NCBI RefSeq assembly: GCF_902497995.1
Contig: NZ_CABVII010000003.1
Location: 186,001 to 250,000 of the forward strand
Length of the DNA stretch: 64,000 nt
Direction: 5' to 3'
DNA from: Pseudomonas fluorescens
Lineage (GTDB): Bacteria > Pseudomonadota > Gammaproteobacteria > Pseudomonadales > Pseudomonadaceae
A model generated the notes under the pieces. It was not told the origin of the DNA. It was given only the letters and a program-made list of their open reading frames with translations, and did not search any database. Below, in pieces: positions 44,452-54,966 of this stretch. Numbering within the stretch: position 1 is the stretch's first letter; each line of letters begins with the position of its first letter. The position numbers were made by a program, and so were the translations under genes.

Positions 44452-45843
44452 TCAGCCCTTGTCGGCCTTGCCCGCCGCTGCGGCGAACTTCGCCAGGCGC
44501 ACGTCCAGATGCCGTGGCCGCCGCCCGTGATCCTCGGCGCGCTCCTTGCGCCGGATCGCGTTGCGCACCAGCAGTGAGCCTAAGTAACGGATCGGCTCCG
44601 GCGGAAAAAAGCCCAAAGGACCGTTGACCAGCGGCGAACGGGTCCAGGCATTGTCCAGGCCCTGGACCATCGAGGCGAGAATCTGCCCGCCCATATGACA
44701 GGGGCCGACCCCGCTGCCGGAATAACCGAAACCGTAGAACAGGTTGCCGCTGGCGCTCATCTGGCCGAAGAACGGCAAGCCTGTCACCGAGCGATCCGAG
44801 GGACCGTTCCAGGTCGCCTCGACGTTCACCTTGGCAAACGCCGGAAAGAACTCGCTCAGGCTGTGCCTCAACAGACCGGCATAGGGCGATGGCTGATCGA
44901 ACACCGGCAACATCCGTCCGCCATAGGCAAAAGTATTGCCGCCCTTGCCGAGCATGATCCGGCCGTCCGGCGTGTTGTGGTAGTAGTGCACGAAAATCCG
45001 CGAATCGAGCACCGTGACCCCGCTGGTCAAACCGATCTCGTCGAGCAGGTCCGGCCGTGGCTCGGTAATCGCCATGTCGCTGGAAACAATCGCCACACTG
45101 CGCTCGAATTGCGGGAATGCCCGGGCCATCCAGGCGTTCATCGCCAGCACCACCCGGTCGGCGCGGATGCTGCCGTTGGCGGTTTGAATCGTCGCCGGGC
45201 GGCCCTCCTGCAGCCCGGTCATGGCGGTGTGCTCGTGAATTCTCACCCCCAGTTGCAAGGCGACCCGACGCAAGCCGCGCACCAGTTTGCCCGGCTGCAC
45301 GCTGGCCGCAGCCGGAGAAAACCAGCCCTCCAGGTGTTTGCCGGAACCGGCCATGCGTTGCACATCCGCCACCGGTCGCTGGGTGAACGAGTTGATGCCG
45401 TTGCGCTCCAGTGCCGCGATCACCGCGTCGGTCGAACCGCATTGGGCACGGTTGGTGGCGGTGTAGAGCGTGCCATCGAGGCGGTAGTCGGCATCCACGC
45501 CGTACTGGTCGCAGAACGTGCCGATGGCGTAGATGCTGCGCTCGGACTCCTTGACCAGGCGCACCGCTTCTTCGACACCGAACAACCGTTGCAGGGTGAA
45601 ATATTTCGCCGACCACGACAGCGCACAGCCACCATTGCGACCACTGGCGCCCGCCCCACAAATGTCCGCCTCGATCAGCAACACGTCGAGTTCGGGGTTC
45701 TGTTCCTTGAGCATGATTGCGGTCCACAATCCGGTGTAGCCACCGCCGACAATGCAGACATCGGTGCGGGTGGCACCCGCCAAGGGTTCGCACGGCGCGC
45801 AGGACTCGGCCGCCAGCGCCTGTTCCAGCCAGAAAGGTCTCAT
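44452..45843 (-). CDS. FAD-dependent amine oxidoreductase (DAO/PuuB family) in a phosphonate gene context
   Basis: Flavoprotein of 463 residues with N-terminal dinucleotide site TDVCIVGGGYTGLWTAIMLKE (residues ~27-47), ADICGAGASGRNGG (~60) and the C-terminal flavin-contacting stretch GFGYSGSGVGPCHMGGQILA. This is the DAO fold seen in gamma-glutamylputrescine, sarcosine and glycine oxidases. It begins 10 bases after an OPA-type transporter gene and shares a locus with phnW and phnX. FAD enzymes recurring in aminoethylphosphonate loci (called PbfC/PbfD in work I recall) oxidise N-alkylated aminophosphonates. I infer oxidation of an aminophosphonate to phosphonoacetaldehyde. A general amine substrate is the alternative. 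Confidence 0.75.
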   Translation of the reverse strand: MRPFWLEQALAAESCAPCEPLAGATRTDVCIVGGGYTGLWTAIMLKEQNPELDVLLIEADICGAGASGRNGGCALSWSAKYFTLQRLFGVEEAVRLVKESERSIYAIGTFCDQYGVDADYRLDGTLYTATNRAQCGSTDAVIAALERNGINSFTQRPVADVQRMAGSGKHLEGWFSPAAASVQPGKLVRGLRRVALQLGVRIHEHTAMTGLQEGRPATIQTANGSIRADRVVLAMNAWMARAFPQFERSVAIVSSDMAITEPRPDLLDEIGLTSGVTVLDSRIFVHYYHNTPDGRIMLGKGGNTFAYGGRMLPVFDQPSPYAGLLRHSLSEFFPAFAKVNVEATWNGPSDRSVTGLPFFGQMSASGNLFYGFGYSGSGVGPCHMGGQILASMVQGLDNAWTRSPLVNGPLGFFPPEPIRYLGSLLVRNAIRRKERAEDHGRRPRHLDVRLAKFAAAAGKADKG

Positions 45844-45853
45844 GGGTCAATCC

Positions 45854-47179
45854 TTAAGTACGCAGGGGTTTTACGCTCATCGGCCGATTCGGCACGGATA
45901 CGCTTTCGGCAAGCAGGGCAGCCGGGCGGCTGTTCCAGTGCGGGATCAACACCAGCGCGGAGAACATCGCGCAGCCGGCGAAGACGATGAATACGGTCAC
46001 GGAATCGAAGTAGCCCGGCAGCAATCCACCGAGAATCGCCCCGACCGAGCCGCAACCGTTGACGAATCCGGCGGCCGTCGCGCCCGCCTTGGCGGTGCCG
46101 AAATCGATGGCGGCCGCGCCGCTGATCATGGAGTCCGGTCCGTACAGGGTCAGGCCCATGACAAACAGCAGGGCAACCACCAGCATCACGCTGCCGGTGT
46201 GCAGTGCGCCCATGAACAGCGCCAGGGACACGGTCAGCACCAGCAGACTGATCACGCAGGCCGGCATGCGCCGGGCGCCGAACAGTTTGTCGGAGGCCAG
46301 ACCGAGCAGGATCGGCCCGAGCAACCCGGCCAGTTCGAACGCGGTAGGAATGATCGCCGCGCCGACTTTGCCCACCGAGGGCATCTGCTCGAAGACGATC
46401 ACCGGTCCCCAGAGCAGGATCGCGTAGCGCGCCGGTTTCAGCAGAAAGTACGCCAGCCCCAACACCAGCACCGTGCGGTTGCGCAGGATTTCCCGCAGCG
46501 GTTCCAGGACGCTGATCTTGCTTTGCGCGTAAGCCTCGTCGGCAGTCAATTCGGGCTCTGGTTCCACCGCCGGCAGACCGACGTCCTCGGGTTTGTTGCG
46601 CTGGAAAATGAAGAACAGCAACGCCACCAGGCCGACCACCGCCGCGCTGGAAATGAACGCCGCGTGCCAGGTACCGATCAGGGTGTAGGCCCACCAGCCG
46701 GCGAACGGCGAGGCCACCAGACCGCCGAAGGCGTAGCAGGAACTCCATAGCCCCAGCACCCGCCCGCGCTGTTCGGCGGGGAAAAAGCTGCCGATGTTCT
46801 TGCACAATCCCGACCATCCCGTGGACTGCGCCAGGCCCTGGATCAACATGCAGGTGGCGAAGATCGGCAAGGTGGCGAAGCTGCCCATCACCAGCGCCGC
46901 GGCGGCGGAAATCACCAAGCCACCCAGCACCACGACCCTTGGGCCGAAGCGGTCGGCGAGGATGCCCCAGGTGAATTGCCCGATGGCATAAGCAGCCAGG
47001 TAGATGGCGTCGAGGTTGGCCATGGCCATTTTGTCGAGGGTGAAGCTGGGGTCTTCGGCGATCCCCAGTTTGGCCACGGAAAAGGCTTTGCGGGTGAAAT
47101 AGAAGGCAGCGTAAGCGAGCCAGGTGATCGCGAAGATCTGCACGCGCCAACGTTTGATGGTGCCGATAGGGTTGTTCAT
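45854..47179 (-). CDS. MFS transporter of the organophosphate:phosphate antiporter (OPA/GlpT) type
   Basis: Inner-membrane carrier of 441 residues with twelve predicted helices and the N-terminal pattern FAITWLAYAAFYFTRKAFSVAK, close to the YxxYYxxRxxF motif of GlpT, UhpT and PgtP. The cytoplasmic loop after helix 2 is GILADRFGPRVVV, a typical MFS motif. OPA members exchange organic phosphates for phosphate; next to phnW/phnX, uptake of 2-aminoethylphosphonate or a derivative is likely. An MFS-type aminoethylphosphonate permease (AepP) has been described, and equivalence to it is a guess. It is transcribed with the FAD oxidoreductase, divergent from a LysR gene. Confidence 0.8.
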   Translation of the reverse strand: MNNPIGTIKRWRVQIFAITWLAYAAFYFTRKAFSVAKLGIAEDPSFTLDKMAMANLDAIYLAAYAIGQFTWGILADRFGPRVVVLGGLVISAAAALVMGSFATLPIFATCMLIQGLAQSTGWSGLCKNIGSFFPAEQRGRVLGLWSSCYAFGGLVASPFAGWWAYTLIGTWHAAFISSAAVVGLVALLFFIFQRNKPEDVGLPAVEPEPELTADEAYAQSKISVLEPLREILRNRTVLVLGLAYFLLKPARYAILLWGPVIVFEQMPSVGKVGAAIIPTAFELAGLLGPILLGLASDKLFGARRMPACVISLLVLTVSLALFMGALHTGSVMLVVALLFVMGLTLYGPDSMISGAAAIDFGTAKAGATAAGFVNGCGSVGAILGGLLPGYFDSVTVFIVFAGCAMFSALVLIPHWNSRPAALLAESVSVPNRPMSVKPLRT

Positions 47180-47446
47180 TGTGGTTCTGACCTCAGGGTG
47201 TGAGTGTGCCGGCAGAATTGGAAGAAAACGCCTGTTTTTTTATTGTTTTGCACTGCGATATCGCTGCTTCCCTGAGGCGATACCGGTCAGATGAGTCCTG
47301 CTATTGCACGCGCAGGCTCATGGCCACGGCTGCTGGTCGACTGAGCAGTCAGCGGGGCTGAGGTCGATAAAAACAATTACTGATTAATAAGTGAAATCGA
47401 TTTATCGTATTTCAAATATAAGCTCAGCTTGTTACTGGAGGTTTCG

Positions 47447-48319
47447 ATGTCGGTTTCCCACGCCCAGCTCAAAGCCTTCCACGCCGTGGCCGTCCACGGA
47501 AGCTTCACCCGAGCCGCCGAGCGGCTGTTTCTCACGCAGCCGGCGATTTCCGACCAAGTGCGCAAACTCGAAGAGCGCTTTGGCGTGTTGTTGTTCCACC
47601 GCAACAAGCGCTCGGTACGCCTGACCGACCTGGGCGAGCGCCTGTTGAGCGTCACTCAGCGCCTGTTCGTCATCGAGGCCGAGGCCCAGGAGTTGCTGCA
47701 GGCCTCCCAGGCGCTGCAGACCGGCAGCCTGATTCTGGCGGTGGACGCGCCGGTGCATGTGCTGCCACAGATCGCCCGCTTCTGCGAGCGCTACCCCGGC
47801 ATCAGCGTGAAAATCGAAACCGGCAATACCGATGAATCGCTGTTTCGCCTGTTCAACTATCAGGCTGACCTGGCGTTGCTGGGACGTGATGTCAGCGACG
47901 AACGGCTGATCTCGTTGCCGCTGCGCAATGACCCGATGGTGGCGTTTGTTTCACGCCATCATCCGTGGGCTGACCGCGAGTCCATCTGCCTGGCGGACCT
48001 GGACGACACGCCGCTGGTGCTGCGGGAAACCGGCTCGGTGACGCGCCAGACCCTGGAAGAGGAAATGGCCCGGGCCGGGTTTCGCATTCGGCCGGCGATT
48101 GAGGTCGAGGGTCGGGAAGCGGCGCGTGAGGCGGTGGTGGTGGGGATTGGGGTGGGCGTGGTGTCGGCGGCCGAGTTCGGCGCGGATTCGCGGGTGTGTG
48201 CGTTGCCGATTACCGATTGCACACGGCGATTGACCGAGACATTGGTGTGCTTGCGCGAGCAGAGTTCGCGGCGGGTGGTGGCGACGTTTCTGGAGATGGT
48301 GCGCGAGAGTCTGGTGTAG
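47447..48319 (+). CDS. LysR-type transcriptional regulator (first of two in the phosphonate locus)
   Basis: Regulator of 290 residues. Residues 1-60 form the winged helix-turn-helix (LKAFHAVAVHGSFTRAAERLFLTQPAISDQVRKLEERFG), followed by an effector-binding periplasmic-protein-like domain. The C-terminal conserved stretch EGREAAREAVVVGIGVGVVS matches that of the second LysR in this locus. It is divergent from the MFS/FAD operon with a 267-base gap, the classic LysR arrangement, so it probably controls that operon. ATG 47447 is preceded by GGAGG. The inducer is unknown, though phosphonoacetaldehyde or aminoethylphosphonate are candidates. Confidence 0.88.
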   Translation: MSVSHAQLKAFHAVAVHGSFTRAAERLFLTQPAISDQVRKLEERFGVLLFHRNKRSVRLTDLGERLLSVTQRLFVIEAEAQELLQASQALQTGSLILAVDAPVHVLPQIARFCERYPGISVKIETGNTDESLFRLFNYQADLALLGRDVSDERLISLPLRNDPMVAFVSRHHPWADRESICLADLDDTPLVLRETGSVTRQTLEEEMARAGFRIRPAIEVEGREAAREAVVVGIGVGVVSAAEFGADSRVCALPITDCTRRLTETLVCLREQSSRRVVATFLEMVRESLV

Positions 48320-48332
48320 GCAGGTCCGGCCT

Positions 48333-48425
48333 CTTCGCGGGCAAGCCTCGCTCCTACGGGGTTTGCGTCGGGCACATGATCTGCGGCCACCCTGGGTCCT
48401 GTAGGAGCGAGGCTTGCCCGCGAAG
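48333..48425. repeat. REPIN, GTAGGAGCGAGG class
   Basis: Arms at 48333-48357 and 48401-48425 between the two convergent LysR genes. Confidence 0.9.
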
Positions 48426-48438
48426 GCCACGCCGCGGT

Positions 48439-49302
48439 CTATTTGACAGGCGCCAACCCGAAAAACGCCTGGATCAGGCGCAAATCCCGCCGCCGCTCCA
48501 TGCACCCCATCATGTGCCGATTCACCAGCCCCTCGCCGATGATTGGCACCGCCACCACCCGCGGGTCGTGACTGACTTCCACCGACGACACCACGCCGAC
48601 CCCCAGTTCCGCGGCAACGGCCTCGGTCACCGCCTCGCGACTGTCCAGCTCCAGCAATACCCGTGGATTGACCTTTGCCTGGGCGCAAGCCTCATCAAAG
48701 GTGCGCCGGGTAATCGAACTCGGCTCGCGCAACACCATGATCACCTGGTCCAGCGCCTTGAGCTGTATGCCCTTGGACATCTGCGCCCAAGGGTGACCGT
48801 CGGGCACCAGCGCGCAGATCCGTGATTCGCTCAAGGCCTGCAGATGCAAGCCCTTGCGCGGGTCGACCTCGGTCAGCACCGCCACATCGGCATGTTCCGA
48901 CAGCAATGCCGCCAGGGTTTCCTGGGCATTGCCCAGCCGCAGGTTCACGGTGACCCCCGGATAACGCGCTCGCAGGCTGGCCAGCATCGGCATGACCATG
49001 TGCGGCCCATCCGCCGCCACTTCCAGGCGCCCGGTGAGCAGCTGCCGGTTGGCTTCGAGCATCACCTGCGCTTCTTCCGCGAGGCCGAACATGGCCCGGG
49101 TGATCGCGGCCAGTTTGGTGCCCTCCTCCGTCAACTCCACTCGTCGGGCGGTGCGGCGCAACAAGGTGATCTGGTAGTGCTCCTCCAGTGCCTTGATGTG
49201 CCCGGTGACCGCCGGTTGGCTGATGAACAGCCGCGCGGCGGCCCGGGTGAAACTGCCCTCGCGGGCGACGGCATCGAACGCGCGGAGCTGGAACAGGTTC
49301 AT
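48439..49302 (-). CDS. LysR-type transcriptional regulator of phnW-phnX (PhnR-like)
   Basis: Regulator of 287 residues with N-terminal helix-turn-helix LRAFDAVAREGSFTRAAARLFISQPAVTGHIKALEEHY and a substrate-binding domain whose C-terminal stretch is LDSREAVTEAVAAELGVGVVSS. It is divergent from phnW across 109 bases that contain an inverted repeat suitable for LysR binding, so control of phnW-phnX is very likely. Similarity to the other LysR gene, with which it converges across a REPIN, suggests duplication of the regulator. No Pho box was seen; induction is therefore probably by substrate rather than phosphate starvation, which is inference. Confidence 0.88.
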   Translation of the reverse strand: MNLFQLRAFDAVAREGSFTRAAARLFISQPAVTGHIKALEEHYQITLLRRTARRVELTEEGTKLAAITRAMFGLAEEAQVMLEANRQLLTGRLEVAADGPHMVMPMLASLRARYPGVTVNLRLGNAQETLAALLSEHADVAVLTEVDPRKGLHLQALSESRICALVPDGHPWAQMSKGIQLKALDQVIMVLREPSSITRRTFDEACAQAKVNPRVLLELDSREAVTEAVAAELGVGVVSSVEVSHDPRVVAVPIIGEGLVNRHMMGCMERRRDLRLIQAFFGLAPVK

Positions 49303-49337
49303 GAATAACCCTCACTGATGGCTGGCATAACAACAAA

Positions 49338-49364
49338 CAATTTGATTGATAGCTCGGCAAATTG
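49338..49364. promoter_or_regulatory. Candidate LysR operator between lysR and phnW
   Basis: CAATTTG (49338-49344) and CAAATTG (49358-49364) form a 7-bp inverted repeat with a 13-base spacer, of the size LysR tetramers bind. It is centred about 60 bases before the phnW start. Confidence 0.5.
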
Positions 49365-49411
49365 CAATTTAGACCCCGTAGCTTGACCCCATCGATTGCG
49401 AGGACACGAGA

Positions 49412-50521
49412 ATGAGTACCGCCGAACCCATCCTGCTCACCCCCGGCCCGTTGACGACTTCGGCCCGCACCCGTCAGGCGATGATGGTCGACTGGGGTTC
49501 ATGGGATGACCGTTTCAATCAGCTGACCGCCAGCCTCTGCGAACAACTGCTGGCGATCCTCAACGGCGGCGCCAGCCACCACTGCGTGCCCCTGCAAGGC
49601 AGCGGCACCTTCGCGGTCGAAGCGGCGATCGGCACGCTGGTGCCCCGGAACGGCAAAGTCCTGGTGCTGATCAACGGCGCCTACGGCAAACGCCTGGCGA
49701 AAATCTGCGAAGTACTCGGCCGCACCTTCAGCACCTTTGAAACCGCCGAAGACGAACCGACCACCGCCGCCGACGTCGACCGCCTGCTGCGCGCCGACCC
49801 CGACATCACGCACGTGGCACTGATTCACTGCGAAACCAGCACCGGCATCCTCAACCCGCTGCCGGACATTGCCCAGGTCATCGCGCAACACGGCAAACGC
49901 CTGATCATCGACGCCATGAGCTCCTTTGGCGCGCTGCCGATCGACGCGCAACAGGTGCCGTTCGACGCGCTGATCGCCGCCTCGGGCAAATGCCTGGAAG
50001 GCGTACCGGGCATGGGCTTCGTCTTCGCTCGCAAGGAAGCCCTGGCCAATGCCGCCGGCAATTCGAACTCACTGGCGATGGACTTGTTCGACCAGCACAG
50101 CTACATGGCCAAGACCGGCCAGTGGCGCTTCACCCCGCCAACCCATGTGGTCGCCGCGCTGCACGAAGCCCTGCTGCAATACAACGAAGAAGGGGGGTTG
50201 CCCGCCCGACATCAGCGCTACGCCAACAATTGCAAAGTGCTGCTCGATGACATGGCCGAACTGGGGCTGCGCAGCTTCCTGCCCGCAGCGATCCAGGCGC
50301 CGATCATCGTCACCTTCCACGCGCCGAAAGACCCGCGCTATCAGTTCAAGGAGTTCTATGAGCGGGTCAAGGCCAAGGGTTTCATCCTCTACCCCGGCAA
50401 ATTGACCCAGGTCGAAACCTTCCGCGTCGGCTGCATCGGCCACGTCAACCAGGCCGAGATGCACGCGGCCGTGGCGGCGGTGGCCGAGGTGCTGCGCGAG
50501 ATGGAAGTACTGGAAATCTAA
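49412..50521 (+). CDS. phnW: 2-aminoethylphosphonate-pyruvate aminotransferase PhnW
   Basis: PLP enzyme that transfers the amino group of 2-aminoethylphosphonate to pyruvate, giving phosphonoacetaldehyde and alanine. The 369 residues match the family. The N-terminus [19 protein letters not shown] is the PhnW signature, the PLP Lys is K193 in [11 protein letters not shown], and the cofactor Asp is in [11 protein letters not shown] Shine-Dalgarno (GAGG) precedes the ATG. phnX follows after 126 bases that contain a REPIN. Divergent from a LysR gene that probably regulates it. Confidence 0.95.
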   Translation: MSTAEPILLTPGPLTTSARTRQAMMVDWGSWDDRFNQLTASLCEQLLAILNGGASHHCVPLQGSGTFAVEAAIGTLVPRNGKVLVLINGAYGKRLAKICEVLGRTFSTFETAEDEPTTAADVDRLLRADPDITHVALIHCETSTGILNPLPDIAQVIAQHGKRLIIDAMSSFGALPIDAQQVPFDALIAASGKCLEGVPGMGFVFARKEALANAAGNSNSLAMDLFDQHSYMAKTGQWRFTPPTHVVAALHEALLQYNEEGGLPARHQRYANNCKVLLDDMAELGLRSFLPAAIQAPIIVTFHAPKDPRYQFKEFYERVKAKGFILYPGKLTQVETFRVGCIGHVNQAEMHAAVAAVAEVLREMEVLEI

Positions 50522-50542
50522 CCCAACAGACACCGCCGTCCC

Positions 50543-50633
50543 TGTAGGAGCGAGGCTTGCCCGCGAACACAGGCGACGCGGTCTATCAGTCAATCCCCGT
50601 CATCGTTCTTCGCGGGCAAGCCTCGCTCCTACA
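50543..50633. repeat. REPIN inside the phnW-phnX operon
   Basis: Arms at 50543-50567 and 50609-50633 of the GTAGGAGCGAGG class fill most of the 126-base phnW-phnX gap and end 14 bases before the phnX start. Confidence 0.9.
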
Positions 50634-50647
50634 AAGGCAATCATCAC

Positions 50648-51475
50648 ATGAACTATACAAACCCAACCAAACTCCAGGCCGCCATTCTCGACTGGGCCGG
50701 CACCGTGGTCGACTTCGGCTCCTTCGCCCCCACCCAGATTTTCGTCGAGGCCTTCGCCGAGTTCGACGTCCAGGTCTCCATCGAAGAAGCCCGCGGGCCT
50801 ATGGGCATGGGCAAATGGGACCACATCCGGACCTTGTGCGATCAGCCGCAAGTGGCCGAACGTTATCGCACCGTGTTCGGCCGCACGCCGACCGATGATG
50901 ACGTCACCGCTATCTACCAACGTTTCATGCCCTTGCAGATCGAGAAAATCGCCGAGCACTCGGCGCTGATTCCCGGCGCTCTGGACACCATCGCCAACCT
51001 GCGCCAGCAAGGCATCAAGATCGGCTCTTGCTCCGGCTACCCGAAGCAGGTCATGGACAAGGTGGTCGAACTGGCCGCCACCAACGGTTACGTCGCCGAT
51101 CACGTGGTCGCCACCGACGAAGTCCCCAACGGCCGCCCATGGCCAGCCCAGGCCCTGGCCAATGTGATCGCCCTCGGCATCGATGACGTCGCGGCCTGCG
51201 TGAAGATCGACGACACCGTGCCGGGCATTCTTGAAGGCCGTCGCGCCGGCATGTGGACCGTGGCGCTGATTTGCTCGGGCAACGCGCTGGGCCTGGACTA
51301 CGAAGGCTATCGCGCCCTCGGCAGCGATAAACTGGACAGCGAGCGCAAGCGCATCCACGGGATGTTCGAAGGTTCGCGCCCGCACTACATGATCGACACC
51401 ATCACCGACTTGCCGGAAGTGATCGCCGACATCAACCAGCGTCTGGCCAAGGGTGAAATGCCGCAAACCAGCTGA
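50648..51475 (+). CDS. phnX: Phosphonoacetaldehyde hydrolase PhnX (phosphonatase)
   Basis: HAD-superfamily enzyme that cleaves the C-P bond of phosphonoacetaldehyde to acetaldehyde and phosphate. The 275 residues contain the nucleophile Asp15 in [10 protein letters not shown], where Ala replaces the second HAD Asp as is diagnostic for phosphonatase. The Schiff-base Lys56 is in MGMGKWDH and the acidic metal loop in [11 protein letters not shown]. It completes the AEP pathway started by PhnW. Translation may be affected by the upstream REPIN, whose hairpin lies very close to the start. Identification is firm. Confidence 0.95.
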   Translation: MNYTNPTKLQAAILDWAGTVVDFGSFAPTQIFVEAFAEFDVQVSIEEARGPMGMGKWDHIRTLCDQPQVAERYRTVFGRTPTDDDVTAIYQRFMPLQIEKIAEHSALIPGALDTIANLRQQGIKIGSCSGYPKQVMDKVVELAATNGYVADHVVATDEVPNGRPWPAQALANVIALGIDDVAACVKIDDTVPGILEGRRAGMWTVALICSGNALGLDYEGYRALGSDKLDSERKRIHGMFEGSRPHYMIDTITDLPEVIADINQRLAKGEMPQTS

Positions 51476-51490
51476 TTCACCGCCTGCCCC

Positions 51491-51583
51491 CTGTAGGAGC
51501 GAGGCTTGCCCGCGAAGGCGGTATGTCAGTCACGTGATTGTTGCCTGACACACCGCCTTCGCGGGCAAGCCTCGCTCCTACAG
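51491..51583. repeat. REPIN with 32-bp perfect arms
   Basis: Arms 51491-51522 and 51552-51583 are perfect reverse complements of the GTAGGAGCGAGG class, between the convergent phnX and PLP-enzyme genes. Confidence 0.92.
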
Positions 51584-51598
51584 GGATTGCGGTGTCTA

Positions 51599-52528
51599 TC
51601 AGTGCTGTGGCGTGAACCCCCGGCGGCCCTGCAAGCCGCCGGTGTGGATGAAGATCAGGCGCGTACCCCGGGCAAATCTGCCCGCCTCGACTTGCTGCTT
51701 GAGCGCCAGCAGCGCTTTACCGGTGTACAACGGTTCGAGGGGAATGCCACTGGCCAGTTCGGTCCGCTCGATGAATTCGAGTAACAGTGGATCGACTTTG
51801 GCAAAGCCGCCACGGCAGGCGTCGATCAGTTCATACGCAGGGTCGTCGACCCAACCCGCTTCCTGCACAATCCGCTCGACCTGCTGCGCCACGCCATGAT
51901 CGTCGGGCACCGCCAAGGCGCCGTACACCGGATGCTCACCCGCCTCGGCCAGCACCAGGCCGGCCAGGGTCGTGCCGGTACCGCAGGCCAGCCACCAGCC
52001 GTCGTAGTCGCTCCAGCCCAGACCGTTCAACTGCTCGCTGACCATGGTTTTCAGCTGCATGCAGCCCTTGGCTCCCGGCAAACCGCCGCCACCTTCCGGC
52101 ACCGGCTGCAGATCCGGATACTGTGCCTGCCACGGCTGCCAGAAACCGGGTTCGTGCCGCCCGCGATAACCGCCATAACCCAACCAGTGCAACGGCATGC
52201 CGAACGCCTGCAGATCCTGCACCGTGGGGGTGTCTTGGGGATGACCGCGCAGCAGACCGACCGTGGGGAAACCGAAGCGTTTGCCGGCGGCGGCCAGGGC
52301 ATGCAGGTGATTGGAGTGGGCCCCCCCGAGGCTGATGATGCCCTTGGCCCCGGCCAGGTCTGCGGCTTTGAGGTGTTCGATGAGTTTGAACCACTTGTTG
52401 CCGCTGATCAGCGGGTCGATCTGGTCCAGGCGCAGGATGGCGACTTCGATGCCTGATCGGCTTAGCCAATCAAGATGAAGAGGTTCGAGGGGAGCTTCGG
52501 GTTGCCAGTGGGCAGGAGAAGAAAGCAT
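51599..52528 (-). CDS. PLP-dependent ACC deaminase/D-cysteine desulfhydrase family enzyme
   Basis: Fold-type II PLP enzyme of 309 residues. The PLP Lys is K45 in PLISGNKWFKLIEHL, the substrate-binding loop is SLGGAHSNHLHALAAAG, and the phosphate-binding GTGTTLAGL lies near residue 185. The short, diverged form is closer to D-cysteine desulfhydrase than to plant-growth-promoting AcdS; ACC deaminase-specific residues could not be confirmed. An alternative ATG at 52561 would add 11 residues. The gene stands alone on the minus strand, with a REP-derived region upstream. Confidence 0.82.
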   Translation of the reverse strand: MLSSPAHWQPEAPLEPLHLDWLSRSGIEVAILRLDQIDPLISGNKWFKLIEHLKAADLAGAKGIISLGGAHSNHLHALAAAGKRFGFPTVGLLRGHPQDTPTVQDLQAFGMPLHWLGYGGYRGRHEPGFWQPWQAQYPDLQPVPEGGGGLPGAKGCMQLKTMVSEQLNGLGWSDYDGWWLACGTGTTLAGLVLAEAGEHPVYGALAVPDDHGVAQQVERIVQEAGWVDDPAYELIDACRGGFAKVDPLLLEFIERTELASGIPLEPLYTGKALLALKQQVEAGRFARGTRLIFIHTGGLQGRRGFTPQH

Positions 52529-52581
52529 CGGCGCCTGATTGTGCGTGGAAAGAGCCAGCATTCTAGTCGCTCATAGGCCGC

Positions 52582-52692
52582 CTTCGCGAGCAAGCTCGCT
52601 CCCACAGGGGATTTGTGAACGGCACGGATCCAGTGTCCCACACTGGATCCATGTAACGCCGCAGATCAAATGTGTGGGCTTGCCCGCGAAGG
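52582..52692. repeat. Degenerate REPIN enclosing a GGATCC palindrome
   Basis: An intact REP at 52582-52606 and a shortened inverted partner at 52673-52692 flank a spacer containing GGATCCAGTGT-CCC-ACACTGGATCC (52626-52650). Confidence 0.8.
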
Positions 52693-52716
52693 CCATTGGC
52701 ACGCTTGACCTGCGAA

Positions 52717-54777
<2,061 letters not shown>

Positions 54778-54966
54778 TCACGGAAAAAGTGTGGGTGCTC
54801 TATGGCACCCCTCTGTCATGTGCCACAGACTATGAGCACTCCACCGGTCGCTCAATGACCGTAACTGACAACTTATTGATCCAAATGCGCAGCGCCCCTT
54901 GGCAAGCACCGGCATGGGCCCTACCCTAGTCAGCGAATCCTGCACACGGCTGTTGACTGTTTTCCC

